A DNA stretch of 64,000 nucleotides, taken from assembly GCF_901000735.1 (NCBI RefSeq), contig NC_081547.1, positions 12,321,156 through 12,385,155 on the forward strand, read 5' to 3'. The translations under genes were made by a program, and so were the position numbers. Positions 35,193 through 47,169 of this stretch are shown in pieces. The notes below the pieces were generated by a model. The model was not told the DNA's origin and made no database searches. It was given only the letters and a program-made list of their open reading frames with translations. Position 1 is the stretch's first letter. The number at the start of each line of letters is the position of its first letter. Source of the DNA: Corylus avellana. Taxonomy: Eukaryota; Streptophyta; Magnoliopsida; Fagales; Betulaceae.

Positions 35193-37879
35193 TCATAAGG
35201 ATGCATCGAACTTGACTTCAGTTTGTGGTAACCAATCACTGCCCTGTATAAAGGAGTCCACGGTAAACTTGGCAGCCTCATCCGCCGTTAGAGTGGGCTT
35301 ATAACCGGCCCATTTAACCCGTTTGTCTACAGTTGCTCCCTCCCCTGTATTCTGGTATTCCGCGTAGAATATGGTGTTCGGCGGCTCAACTTTGGAGACC
35401 CATTCTATCCACCCCACCGGATTCAAGAACGACCCGATATCCGACTGCATAATAACTGTGGTGGAGTATTCTTTCCAGGGCCTTCCAAGGTACGTCGGCG
35501 CTGTAAGGTTGTCGAAAGGGGAGAAAGACGATTTTTGGATGGAAATGCCGGTGTTCTGATTCGGATCCTTCTTGCCCTGAGCTGTGATGGTGTTGAACTG
35601 GTTGGACATGGGCTGCCGGGGCTGGATGTTGCAGCCCTGGAAGACCGCGGCTGCGTTTCCGAATATGAAGTCGATGGTGCCGGTAATGTCGCATTCGCGG
35701 TAGAACTGGCGGTTGGAGTGGGCGTAGAGGGTGTCCTGGAAGGCGTTGAATGAGCATTTGTACAGCACGGACAGATCGGAACCTGACCGGAAGGCAACCG
35801 CCTGGTGCTTCGCAGCCCCTGCTGTGTTAAAGAATCCCATTTCTTTTGCAATGAACCCCTTCCCCGCCACCGCTGTTCATCACATTTAAAAATTTATAAT
35901 AATCAATATCAATAAATTGAATATTCAAAGTAATGAATCATGTAATAAAATAAGATAATATGAAGTGAGAACACATTTTCTGGAATTTACCCATGTCATT
36001 TTCTGGGTCCCGGGACAAGCGCAAAAATCGGGGAAAGCATGTTCCGATGTTCGTGTCGTGGGCCAACAAAGAATCGGACAGACCAAAGAACATCCTATCC
36101 CACTAACGTGGCGCTATCTTAGAAAATCTTTCCATATTATTTACAGTAAGATTTGATTTGCGTTTATTTTAGACTTTTTTATTTTTATTTTTATGAATTG
36201 GTGATAACCTGATAGGGATAGCTTAACCAGCAAAGATAACAAATAAATAATAATATTTATCTTCGGATTAATGATATTTTTAATTACCGTCAATTATCTA
36301 ACAAGTGGGACCACATGTAAATATAAACCAGACAGACACGCACATGGTGGGGGCCTCGGCCACTCACAGTATCAACATGCAATTTTATTCTAATAGTGTA
36401 AAAAATGGTAGGGGATCGAATTTTAAGATAAGATAGTGGCATCCAATTCACATGGTTACACATAAAACCATGTAGTTTCCTTTGGTATCATCCACACATG
36501 GCACATGGGTTTTCTCTATCAAATTCTGGGGAACAATCATGGCGTTGCGCAGAAATCACATTATATTTGACAGATAGCTAATTAATCACATTTACCTACC
36601 TCAGAGGCCCGACAAGGTCCTAGAAACAACAATAATCTTTAATAGCTTTAATATTACGCAGATTTATGGTTGATTTATTTATAACTTTTATGACAGCCAG
36701 GCTTTTACTTTTTTCTTATTTTAAGGAATATGTTTATGTTTTACTAATTAATGATTATTAATAATTATGATTTAGTGGACAAAAAGAAAGTGATGAAGAT
36801 CAGGCGAACATACCGAAAGTGGCGGTTTTGAAGGTGGGAGTGCCGTCGACGAAGTTCAAGTTGCCCGAGACGATGGTCTTAGTCGGGCCATCCCCGTACA
36901 TCATCACATTCCACTTGTTCTTATCCAGTATCACATTTTCAGAATAGTTTCCTTCCTTTACATATATCACAAATCTCGTTTCGCTCTTCTTCGGCACTGC
37001 CGCCACCGCCTCGGTGATCGTCTTATAGTCCCCGCTGCCGTCCTTCGCCACCGTCGCAGACGCCGTCGTGCTGGTCTCCTCCAGCAATCTCCGGTCACCG
37101 GGGCTAACCCACTCCGGAAATTCCCCTCCGAACCCGAGCAGCCGCCTCCGGTGAATGGGAATGTTAAAATTCGACAGTAAACCGAGAATCTTGGCCACGA
37201 TTGCCAAACTATTGCTGGCGAATTCGGTGGAATTCTCCATGGCGGTCCTCACATCGTCAACCAGCGTGGAGTTGAGCTCTTGCAGTGTGTCCAGGCAGGT
37301 TTCTTGGTCGGTGATGGAGGCGCTCAGCCATGTCTCCAAGTCGTTGATCTTCGCCGACGTTAATAGCTTCTCGCCTTGACCGACTTCCATGGATGATATG
37401 GAATCATTGAGCCGATCCACCGCGTCTTCAAAAAGGTCTTGACAGACATTTAGAGCGGCTTTGAGATTCGCGTCGTTGGTGCCGGCGATGAGCCTCGCCG
37501 GTAAGTCGGCGGCGAGCTTGGAGAGCTCGTTGATGGCGACGTGTAGAGAGAGCTTGAAGAGGACCTCCGGATCGGTGGTGTTGGTGGTGTCCAAGGAGGA
37601 GATGCTGGACAAGCACGAGGTTGGGTACTGAGTCACACTGCAGAGCGCTTTGAGTGACGCGGCCGGGGTCAACTCGGCCGTGGGAACCGAGTTGGGTGAA
37701 GGCGACGAGCTGTTGCGCTTGTGTATCAAGATTCCCGCAACTGCGCCGATAACCACCGTTAAAAGGACGATGGAGGAGACAATGACGATGATCAGACGCC
37801 TCCGTGTCCTTTTCCGGAATGCTTGCTGTTCAATCTCGTCCACCTTGCCGTAGCCCTTGAAGGACTTGATCGAATCCAT
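35193..37879 (-). CDS. Pectin methylesterase with PMEI pro-region (type I), gene 1
   Basis: Two exons, 37879-36814 and 35872-35193, joined by a GT-AG phase-1 intron, give 581 residues, the normal length for the family. It removes methyl esters from cell-wall homogalacturonan. Residues 1-28 are cytosolic and basic, 29-52 form a membrane or signal anchor, and 73-230 are an inhibitor-like (PMEI) domain with Cys80, 89, 146 and 195. RRRLL (244-248) and RRLL (263-266) are subtilase-type processing sites. The catalytic domain starts near 275 and has GNYSEN, QAVA (Q379), QDTLY (Q401, D402), DFIFG (D423) and LGRPW (R486, W488), all expected active-site residues. The start is the first ATG after a TATA box at 37995-38002. 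Likely intact. Confidence 0.95.
35873..36813 (-). other. Intron of PME gene 1
   Basis: 941 bp. Donor CTTTCG/GTATGT, acceptor GAACAG/CGG. It splits the codon for Ala356. No gene or clear repeat is seen within it. Confidence 0.9.
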
Positions 37880-37994
37880 TATAATTTGATTACTTTTTGT
37901 TGTTGATTGAGTAGTGGTGGGGGAATATATTTTCAGGGGTTTTCGTTGATGGGAAAAAGCAAGAAGATTGGAGGGTTGAAATGGGTTGGATGTG

Positions 37995-38002
37995 TTTTTA
38001 TA
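37995..38002 (-). promoter_or_regulatory. TATA box of PME gene 1
   Basis: Minus-strand TATAAAAA, 116 bases upstream of the ATG, implying a 5' leader of roughly 85 bases. Confidence 0.6.
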
Positions 38003-38183
38003 AGAGCAGGGGGAAAGACAGAATCTATCTCTACGAGGCTTCTTGTTTAAGACTTAAGAGTAATTAAGATTATCATTAATCAAATCAAATAAGTTTTTAT
38101 TCATATTAATTCCAATAAGAAACATACGCGTTCTACTCCAAGTGGCGCATCTAGTAGTACTTATGACCGGGGATAGGATAGAA

Positions 38184-38587
38184 TTAAATACTAAATATCT
38201 CCAAGTTTTCATAACTTTATTTTATTTTTTCTATGGTTTTATTTTTATCACAGAAGGTCTCTGTGATTTTAATAATAGACCAAATTAATCATTCTATCAG
38301 TTAACTGTTAGTTGACTTAACAAAATTTCACGTTAACAAATCAAATGTTGACAAAGGGGGTGGCCAATTTTTTTCTTTATATATATATACATTTTTTTTA
38401 ATTCAAAAAAAAATTAAGTGGGTGCCACGTGTCAATATTTGATTGATCCACGTGAAATTCTGTTAAATCAACTAACGGTCAACTGACACAATTACTAATT
38501 TGGTCTATTATCAAAACTTGATAAAAATAAAATCCTATGAAAAAAAAAATAAAGTTATAAAACCTCATGGGGTATTTAGTATTTAAC
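38184..38587. mobile_element. Large fold-back MITE upstream of PME gene 1
   Basis: About 400 bp that is nearly one palindrome. The left arm ('ttaaatactaaat', 'cataactttatttta', 'tttatttttatcac', 'agttaactgttagttgactt') returns inverted from 38587 to about 38395. It sits about 180 bp beyond the TATA box of the PME gene. Related sequence occurs at 53962-54055. Confidence 0.75.
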
Positions 38588-38761
38588 CCTTATTATTATT
38601 ATTTTTTAAAAAAGGTGGATTGAATATAATATGAATTTTTCGTTAGACTATAGATGTTATAATCAACTACCAAAATACACAAGAGAGATATAAATTAATA
38701 ATTAAAAAGAACAAATGTGTAAGGATTATTACATCATTGGAGTTTAATTTGATATAGTGAA

Positions 38762-38878
38762 GTCCTCAAGAGATAGCTCAATCGGCAGGGACCACGCCTA
38801 ATGAAGTGGAGGTCACTAATTTGAATTTTTCAAACCCTCTTCGATGGACAAGTCAAAAAAAAAAAAAAAAAAAAAAAA
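38762..38878 (+). mobile_element. tRNA-derived SINE, copy 3, with 13-bp target duplication
   Basis: A box 'gatagctcaatcggcaggg', B box 'ggtcactaatttgaat', and a tail of 24 A. It is flanked by TTGATATAGTGAA on both sides (38749-38761 and 38879-38891), a perfect 13-bp duplication. This is the youngest and best copy of the family here. Confidence 0.9.
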
Positions 38879-38891
38879 TTGATATAGTGAA

Positions 38892-40639
38892 AAAGTTAGC
38901 TTAAGAAGAATTGGGTAATTTGGGTTCAACAAGGTCATAAAGATGGGTTTGAAAACATAAAGCAAATGAGACAAAAATGCATTATACACTTTCTTTCTTT
39001 CTTTCTTTTTTTTCAGAAATACTAACGCTTTTCAAATTTTTTTTCTCTATAAATGGTAGTACACAAATAAAATAGGTATACGACTCCCTTCCCCCTCCCC
39101 CTCCCCCTCCCGGTCCCGGGGTCCTTTTTTCGCCTCCACCGTGGATAGCACGAGGCGCATATGTCAATGATCCTCGGAGTGCATAAACATTCCACCTACT
39201 AAAGTTGTGCATGAGGGCATGTCTATGCATGGTTTTTAGGCTGAATTTGAAGCAGTTGTGAAGATTGGCTACCCCGATCAGGGATGTAGTGGTCCCTTCT
39301 ACAAATAGCTAATAGTGGCTACGCGTGGCTAGCTGGCGGTGTCGCGTGTTGGGTTTTTGTTGTTTTCAAATAAGATTGTCTTCTCTTTAGATCTGCTTTC
39401 AGTAGCGATCTATGAAGTAAAGTTTTAATCAGTTTCTTAGGTTTTGGTTTTACGAATCCTTATAAATAAGAATTGCCACTATGGTAAAGACAGTAAAGGG
39501 GATTGTATTTGGTAAAGCACTAGTAGCAGAAATGAAAAAGCCAGAAAATCAATGACCTAGTAATGGATATAGACGTGATTCGTTAGAATTTACTGTAAAT
39601 TTGAAACTAATTGTTTTTTACCCAGAGTACATTAATATACATAATTGAACACAACTCTAACCCAAAAGCCTAAGCTAATAGGCTAAGGTTCACTTAGAGA
39701 TATTAAGCACTCTTTTCTTTAATATTTTCTCAATGTGGGACACAACACTCACAAGTGTACTCACAACAGATATTGTCTTGTAATAGCTCGAGATGTTATT
39801 ATGTGTGTCATAGATAATGTTTAGGTTGTGAAGATTTTAAATTGTATCTTTGGCATTATACGAAGCATTTTGCTCCATTTGATTGTTATATCAATGAAAT
39901 AATAATATATTAAAAAAAAAAGTATAATAATAAATAATTGATTTATACATATCATAATTTATTCCATGTCTAAATATTTTACTGTGGTATTAGACCAACC
40001 CCGGTTTCGTGGACCAAATGCTTTAGAATGGTTCGAGCTGTACATAGCAAGGTGACAAAATGAAAAACAATACGCGTAAAATGTTGCCGGATTTTTTGGG
40101 GAGGAAGTGGGAAGCTACGTACAGGAAACACCATATGTCGATTCCTCTATCCACATAGTTATATGTATATATAATATATTATAAGATCCGTCAACTATAT
40201 TTATAATACTCTCAATCTAATGATATTTCGAACTTAATTGCGTATAATTTTTGTTTGTTTAATATTTTTATATATAACTTTGTCGGATATTCTATAAATT
40301 TATAGCATTTTCAATCACCATAAACCATTTAAGGGTGATAGTTCAACGGTCTAAGAAAATTTTTAAATTTTTAAAATGGCCAAAGTACACGTTAGGACAT
40401 GAGTACCTACAATTTCCCCTATCTATTTAGCTTTCTTTTTGTTCTGCTGCATAGTATTCCTCTACAACTTCCTTCGCATATTTGACAAGCTGTGCTGGGT
40501 GCAAAAGCTCACCCCCAACCTCCACTGTATTTCTATGTAGCCATATTGATCCTACATGCAACAGTGGCCACTAATTTGATATTTTCCTTTTGGAAAGAGT
40601 TCACATATTTTTCTTAAATTACCACTCAAAATTTTAATT
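38892..40639. other. Intergenic, non-coding
   Basis: Mostly AT-rich. It contains a CCCCCT array at about 39085-39110. No gene is seen. Confidence 0.6.
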
Positions 40640-41225
40640 GGGACAATTTCCCCCACCCTCCAAACTACAAAAAATTGTCAATGTTCCTCCCAATGACAAA
40701 ACTACCCTTAGTAAAATAAAATTTTTTTAAAAAATTACTAACACTTCTAGAAAAAACCTAGACCTAAAAATAAAATAATAAAAAAAAAATTCCAAAGGGT
40801 GGCAAATTTAAAATTAAAAAAAAAAAATCCACTGTATAAGAAAAAAATTAAAAATTTCTGTCTGTTTTTTTATAAAAAATATTTTTGTAATAACTTTTAA
40901 AAATAAACATTTCTGTTTTTTAAAAAAATAACAATTTTTGTTTAAGAAAATAAAAATTTTCGTTTAAAAAATAATTTTTTTTTTTTAAAATAAAAATCTT
41001 TCTTTTTAAATTAAAATTTTATTTTCTAAAAAAATTAAAATTTTATTTTTTGAATTTACAGGGGTATTTTTGTCTTATTGAGAAAAACACATGGACATTT
41101 TTATCTTTTTGCTAACCTTAAGGGGGGACATTGACAATTTTTTGGTAGGTAGGGAAGATGACATTATTACAATTGAAAGTTTGAGATGTACATTGTCAAT
41201 TGGGTAGTAGTTTAATAGGACTACG
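40640..41225. repeat. AT-rich fold-back/MITE-like repeat
   Basis: The left 'attgtcaatgttcctccc' and right 'ggggggacattgacaatttttt' are inverted copies around a low-complexity A/T centre. The right part matches 2440-2575. Confidence 0.55.
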
Positions 41226-41657
41226 TGAATTTTACCCTTTCCTTTTCAAGCTTTTGCTAGAGGTCACCTACCACTTGGAGAAAATCGTCCCCACTTCTAT
41301 CACATTTTTTGAATTTTTCGAGAACATTCTCCCCATGCTACACATAATGAAGGATATCGCCGCAAAATATGACATATGTTTTCCTCCTCCACCCCACACA
41401 TCGGACACAAAGGGTCTTGCGTCACTTTCTTTTTGAATAAATTTTCTTTGATTGGAAGCATATTATTACATGTCTTATAAAGAAAGACTCTCACCACACC
41501 ATTCACATTCAAAGCCCACAAAAACTTCCAAATTTTCTCTACAATCTACAAAATTCAGTCGAGTCAATGCAGTCATTATAGAGAAGTCAAATTTTAGTAC
41601 AAAATGTAGGCACATTCTGGTACCATAAGCTTTTATGCACCTAACAATATGTTCCAT
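41226..41657 (-). pseudogene. LINE 3' remnant with RT zinc-binding domain (zf-RVT)
   Basis: The minus strand reads MWALNVNGVVRVFLYKTC, ILxT-like NMLPIKENLFKKK, then DPLCPMCGVEEENICHILRR and WGECSRKIQK. This is the zinc-binding domain at the end of plant non-LTR reverse transcriptases (Cys-Pro-x-Cys ... His). After QK a frame change leads to KCDRSGDDFLQVV. Only the tail of a 5'-truncated LINE remains. Confidence 0.75.
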
Positions 41658-43013
41658 TGCAAGATAAATTTTTCAGGTGTCAGGCTCTTAGTGGATGGAT
41701 ATTTAAATATAAGAAAACAAAAGATGACAAGAAATAGTCAAATCCTACTTTCTTTCTTTCTTTTTGTTAATTAGATATACCTAAAATAATACAACCTTAT
41801 GCAATGTCACTCACCGCAAATCATGTAAGAGATCGATTTGATAATTGTGTTTCTACAAGCAATCCATGATGTTGTGAATGCTATTCTTATTTTATTGTCC
41901 AACTCTACGTTTTCTTTCACTTTCTCAAGAATGCGAAAGTCTTACAAATTTTTAAATGAAAATTGAAAGGTTCAAAGGATTCACTTGAGATATTGGATTA
42001 ATAGTTGGATCCTATACGCACATTTGGACGGCCATGCATACACCACACCTGCATGTGAATGTGATGTGATGATGTGAAAGCTCCATACGCGTAACCGCTG
42101 ATTACGCCAATGAATACTCTCAAGCTTTTTTATTTATCTTTTTCTTTTCTTTTCTTGCCATGCTTTCCAATCATTTTGTCTTTTGAAATTATTTTCAAGG
42201 TTATTTTTCTCATTTAAAAAAATGGATCACAGGAAATTGGAATTTTTTCAACTGTGATTACATTAAATATTAATTATTTTTCTTATACGTAAAGATCAAG
42301 CATTAAAATTAGTAGAAAATTTGTGTACACATGCATGGCTTACTGTACGTCTTAGGCTTTGTTTATGTTTTCCAACACACTTTTGAGCTCAACCTCTACA
42401 AAAGAAACCCCAAACATTGGGTTTCAATATGCATCAAGGCCCAAGGGAAGTCTGCAATCTCCTCCATCCAGCACCCATACGCTATGAGAAGCTCTTATCC
42501 AACATCAATTAGACACAAGAATTTGCCAGCACTCTAAAACCTAGCAGAAATTAAGGTTTCTCGCATATATAGTATTAAAGAGGCTTAATTGCGTGTGAAA
42601 CTTTTTCCTAGGATCAAATTTCTACTATTGTTAAAATTGCCACAAATTGCCACTTGATTAAATCAATTTTGCCCGAAAATTACAAGGTCTAGGTCCAGAA
42701 GAATTCATTCAATCACAGTCGACACTTCCACCCCTTCTCCCTTCCCAATATTCTTACAATAAAGGAGAACATCAATGATAAAAATTAAGAAAATAAAAAG
42801 ACAGAAAAACGGCAATGCATTCACTTCTCTTTGAAAACTCACAAACATTAATTCTAATGATGATGACAATCCATGCTAAACAGACATTCACAAATATCAC
42901 ATGCTCATCTTATATATCAAATAATTAGCCGTCTTTAGCAAGCAATGCCGCACAAGACTTCCAACCGACCAATGCTTCCACAGAGCATTATTGACAACGT
43001 TGTTATATGCTTT
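41658..43013. other. Intergenic region between the PME genes
   Basis: AT-rich, with poly-T tracts and 'cttttcttttct' pyrimidine runs. No gene is recognised. The 3' UTR of PME gene 2 probably lies at its right side, just below 43014. Confidence 0.6.
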
Positions 43014-46000
43014 TTAAAGACCAAGAGAAAATGGAAAACCAGTAGAACCCAACCAACTACTGCCGGCAATGAAATTCCCGGGAGTATAAGCTTGAGCCTC
43101 AGAAGCGCTAGTGATCACCTTGAACCCCTTCCAGCTCACCCTGCCTGAGGTTCCAGCGCCGGCGCCGGTGTTCTGATATTCCCCATAGAACAATGTGTCA
43201 AGCGCAAAAGTCCCATCCCACTCGTGCCATCCGGCGGGGACAATTACGTCACTTATCGACGACTGCAAAATAACGGTCCTGGAATATTCCTTCCAGGGTC
43301 GGCCAAGATACGTCGGAAAGCTACTCTGCACGGGCAGCAAATCAGATGTGGCTCCGATTCTGCATTTATGGATTACGATTCCGGTGTTTTGGTTCGGGTC
43401 GGTTCGGCCTTGGGCTGTGACCATGTTCTTTTGACCCGCATTCGGGCGTCGTGCATGGATGTCACAGTCTTGCAGCACGGCAGCGGCGTTTCCAAAGATG
43501 AAATCTACGGTGCCTGCAACCAGGCAGCCCACGTAAAACTGGCGGTTGGAGTGCACGTAAAGGCTGTCTTGGTATGCAAGCACATCGCAACGGTAAAATG
43601 CCGAGAGGTCCGCCCCGACCCGGAGAGCTACCGCTTGGTGCTTTGAGGGACCAGCTGAGTTTTGGAAGGTTATGTCCCGGGCCAAAAATCCTTCGCCAAC
43701 CGCCGCTGCAACCACATGGAAAACAAATATTTCAATTAAATAAAATCTAAAATTCAATAATAATTTTAAAAAAAATTAGTCACATTTGAGATCGCTGAAG
43801 ATCCTCTTTCTAACATTACTCAATAATTGAACCGGAGAGGCTCAATATAAATTGGGACCTTAAGCAAAATGTTAAAATGAAGATAATGTCTTTTTAATTA
43901 TAGGATAACAATATAATGCAATTTTATATTAAATATAAAATATTTAAAAATAATTCTTTTCTTTTTTAAAGCAAAATTACTAATCAATTATTGTTATGTA
44001 TTTAGAATTTGATTAGGGATGATGACAAAAAAAAGTGAAAAAAGGAAGGGTAGGGTACATGTGCTTTTGTTTGAATCTTTAAACAACCCTTTATCACCTT
44101 TCGTCTTTATTTTTCAGCCCTCAATGAATGCTAAATAATCTCTCTCTCTCTTTTCAAGGTCTTACTAATTTTTTTTTTTTTTTTTTTTTTTGGTAAAGGC
44201 TGCTTAACCACATGCATCCGCTGTCGCCACCGATGCTGCCTCACATCGCCTCCGGCGAAGAGAAAGAGAGAGAGAGTTTCGGCGGAAAAAGGGAGAGAGA
44301 TCTCATCATTGGGAGGTGGCAACAAGAAAGAGAGAGAGGGAGAGAGAGATCCAGCCATTGGGGGTGGATCGCAGCCACCCCCCAAGCCACTAGGGTGGTT
44401 CACGGCCACCCCCAGGGTATAGGAGGTGGCTCGCGGCCACCCCCAAAGGCCGCCCATCGAGGGTGGCTGCGGTCCACCCCCGCCATTTCTAGGGTGGCGC
44501 ACAACCACCCCCGCCACCTTCATGGGCTATTGTTCTTCTCTTGCATTCTTCTAATTTTTTTTCTAATTTTTTTTTTTTTTTTAATGAGGAAATAAATTAT
44601 TCTAATATTCTATTCTTATTTTTTAAGTTTTTAATGTGACAGTTGCTTAATAGTGTTCACAAAACTCCTTTTTGATGCCCCTACCCACCTTATTCTCTAT
44701 GCAAACAGATTTGGACCAATTTTTTTAAAATAAAAATAAATAAATAAATAAACCATGTGCTTTTCAGCGGTATCATAAATGGTACCAATTGCCCATTTAA
44801 AGGCTTTAAATTGAGATGCTGGGCTAGTGAGCTGTGACGCATAAATGACATAACAAAGAAAAAGGCTCCAAGTTGTCCTACTAAAAAACAGATGCAACCG
44901 ATCACTTAAAACGAAAGACGACAGCAGATTAGATTAGATTATAAAAGCGCGTTGGGTTCCTGTGGGACCCGGATCGGTCCCCTACAACATCGCCTGCTTC
45001 GGTCCCTAATTACATCTACAGCTGTTTGTTTAAATATTATAAAATGGACTAACCTTAATTATATTAGTTCTTATCCCAATTAAATCTTTTAATAAACAAT
45101 CTATAAACGAATCTTTTAAAAAAAACAAAAAAAGTAATAAAAACAAGTAGAATGAAAGATGAAGGAAGTTTCCTGCTTGCTAGCTTTCTAATACCCAAGT
45201 GGGGAAGAAAAGAAAAAGGCAGGGAGCATTGAACCAATTAACCAAAGGTCAAATATAGCCATTTACAGTGAAAACGACTAATCACCGGATGTAAACGGCA
45301 CTTGCATTCATTAGCCCTAAACTGAAAACATATTTCGGCACAAAACTATTTTGAGTTGTATATACATACCATATAGAATATAGAATATAAGCATATAAGC
45401 ATATATGCTTTAGATGCTCCAGAACTATATTAATTAAAAATAAAAAAGAGTAAAGAGAGATCTCTGTGACTTCCTTTTAGTAAAAACGATTCCGCGTTCC
45501 GATCATTATGCGGTAAACGACGAGGCGGACAAAAGGACACTCTCATTTGGCAGGCCCCAACACATGTTTCGCCGAAAAGATATAATAATAATCCATTTTC
45601 AAAAGTTTGAAAAACTATTTCCAAACAAACCACATGTGCTCTTCAATTCTAGAGAGAATAATTGGTCGTTTCCTTCCTCTAGAGCATGGGTTTTATGCTT
45701 GACAAGCCAAACAAAACATATCTTCAGAAACTTGTGACAATGGTGAAAACGTAACCAATGGATATATTTATTTAACCTATACGGAAACTTTGATGGCATT
45801 AATGGGTGTGGATAACGTAGGCATCTCAATATGTGCTGCGACTTTTACTTACTTACCAACCTAACGTGATCAATGGAGCCCATCACGACATGTGCCAAAC
45901 GTACATTTATTCACACATCCCAAAACATTATCCCAGAATCCCAATTGATAAATAGATTTGCTAAAAAATAAAAAATAAAAACGAAGGTGGAGGACATACC

Positions 46001-47068
46001 GACTGTGGCGGAATTGAAGGTGGTGCTGCCATCAACCACATTCCTGCTTGCTGTGATGATGGTGGATGTTCTCCCATCTCCCAAAAACATGATGTTCTTC
46101 TTCTTCTTCGGCACATCAACGTTTTCCCTGTACACGCCCGCCTTGATCCGAATTACGTACCTCGTTTTACTATTTTCCGGCGCAGCCGCCACTGCCGCCG
46201 ACACAGTTTTGTGGTCGCCACTTCCATCCGCCGCTACGACAACGTTCGGCGTCACGGAGGAAGACTGCAACAGCCGCCTGTCCGCAACCGACAACCACTC
46301 CGGCCATTTTGTTCCGTCCACGTCCGCATCCACGTCCTCCTTCAGCTTCCGGTTCAGCGTCATTCTTTCGTTGGCTATGTCGGTGTCGGTCATGTTCTTG
46401 ATCATCGCCAGCGCATTGCTACACATGCGTTCCACGTGCTCCTCGCCCGCCAGCAACACCTCCCGCACGTGCTTGTCGGCGTCGTCGTGCGAGAACCCGT
46501 CCAGGCAAGTCTCTTGGTTGGTAATTGCAGAGCTGATTAGTGTTTTGAGGTCGTCAGCGTGGAGGGACAACGACTTCTTGTTGGGGTACAGATGGAGATC
46601 TTCCACCGCCTCGTGGAGCTCATCGAGGGTTTCGTCAATGGTCTCCAGGCAATCATGGAGAGCCGTCTTCTCGCGCTTGGTGAGATTCTTTCTGGTTTTG
46701 ATCAGCTTCTTGACGGCGAAGTAGTTGTGCTCAACGGCTTCGGTTGTGAGATTCAAGGACTTTTCTATGACGTCCTTTTGGCTGGCCAATTTGGCGCCGG
46801 CTCCGGGGGCGTTGGCGATAGCTGAGTAGCATAAATCGGGGTACAATGTGCTGCTACACGAGCTTTTAAGTACGGCATGGGAGGCGGCGGAGAGTTGGTT
46901 GTTGCCGGAGTTCTTCCGGGAGTTAACTCCGGCGACAACGCCAACAATTGTAGCTACTATCAATAAGGTTGCGAAAAGAGCCAAGAACAGCTTCTTGCTT
47001 TTCTTGGAGACGTGAATGTGTTTTCCGGATTCCATTTTCTCCGCCATGAATTCCTTGATTTGGGTCAT
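43014..47068 (-). CDS. Pectin methylesterase with PMEI pro-region (type I), gene 2
   Basis: Exons 47068-46000 and 43705-43014 give 586 residues. Same reaction and architecture as gene 1: an anchor at 27-48, an inhibitor-like domain (Cys71, 80, 140, 188), one RRLL processing site (264-267), then the catalytic domain with GVYREN, QAVA (Q380), QDSLY (Q402, D403), DFIFG (D424) and LGRPW (R492, W494). QDSL replaces the usual QDTL; the catalytic Gln and Asp are kept. I chose ATG 47068 (MTQIKEF) over an upstream in-frame ATG because a TATA box at 47149-47156 lies between them and MTxIKEF is a common PME start. It is co-oriented with gene 1, 5.1 kb upstream of it, and probably arose by an old tandem duplication. 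Confidence 0.95.
43706..45999 (-). other. Intron of PME gene 2
   Basis: 2294 bp, phase 1, at the same protein position as in gene 1. Donor CAGTCG/GTATGT, acceptor GGTTGCAG/CGG. It includes a GA- and CCACCCC-rich insert at about 44160-44600. Confidence 0.9.
44165..44600. repeat. Poly-T bounded, GA/CCACCCC-rich insert in PME intron
   Basis: Poly-T at the left and poly-T at the right enclose a GAGAGA tract and four or more 'gggtgg...ccacccc' palindromic words. Similar 'ggtggctggccaccccc' words occur at 54580-54630. Probably a small DNA element or part of one; no coding content. Confidence 0.5.
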
Positions 47069-47148
47069 TTTAATGGCGGAAAGAGTGGGAGAGTGTAGTA
47101 GTAGTACTACTACGGAGAGCTGAGTAGAGACGAGTCGAAGGAGACTGA

Positions 47149-47156
47149 TATATATA
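47149..47156 (-). promoter_or_regulatory. TATA box of PME gene 2
   Basis: Minus-strand CTATATATATC, about 80 bases upstream of ATG 47068. Confidence 0.55.
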
Positions 47157-47169
47157 GAAAAAGCCAAGT

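Noticed and set aside
35386..35851. Open frames of 123-142 codons overlapping PME gene 1 exon 2
   Set aside because: Shadows in other frames of a GC-richer true exon; no domain.
45599..45829. Minus-strand open frame within the PME gene 2 intron
   Set aside because: Short, no domain, inside an intron with good splice sites.
45987..46825. Plus-strand open frames of 245, 109 and 88 codons over PME gene 2 exon 1
   Set aside because: Antisense to a well-supported exon; composition follows the real frame read backwards.
47068..47167. Upstream in-frame ATG for PME gene 2
   Set aside because: It lies upstream of the TATA box and adds a non-family N-terminus.
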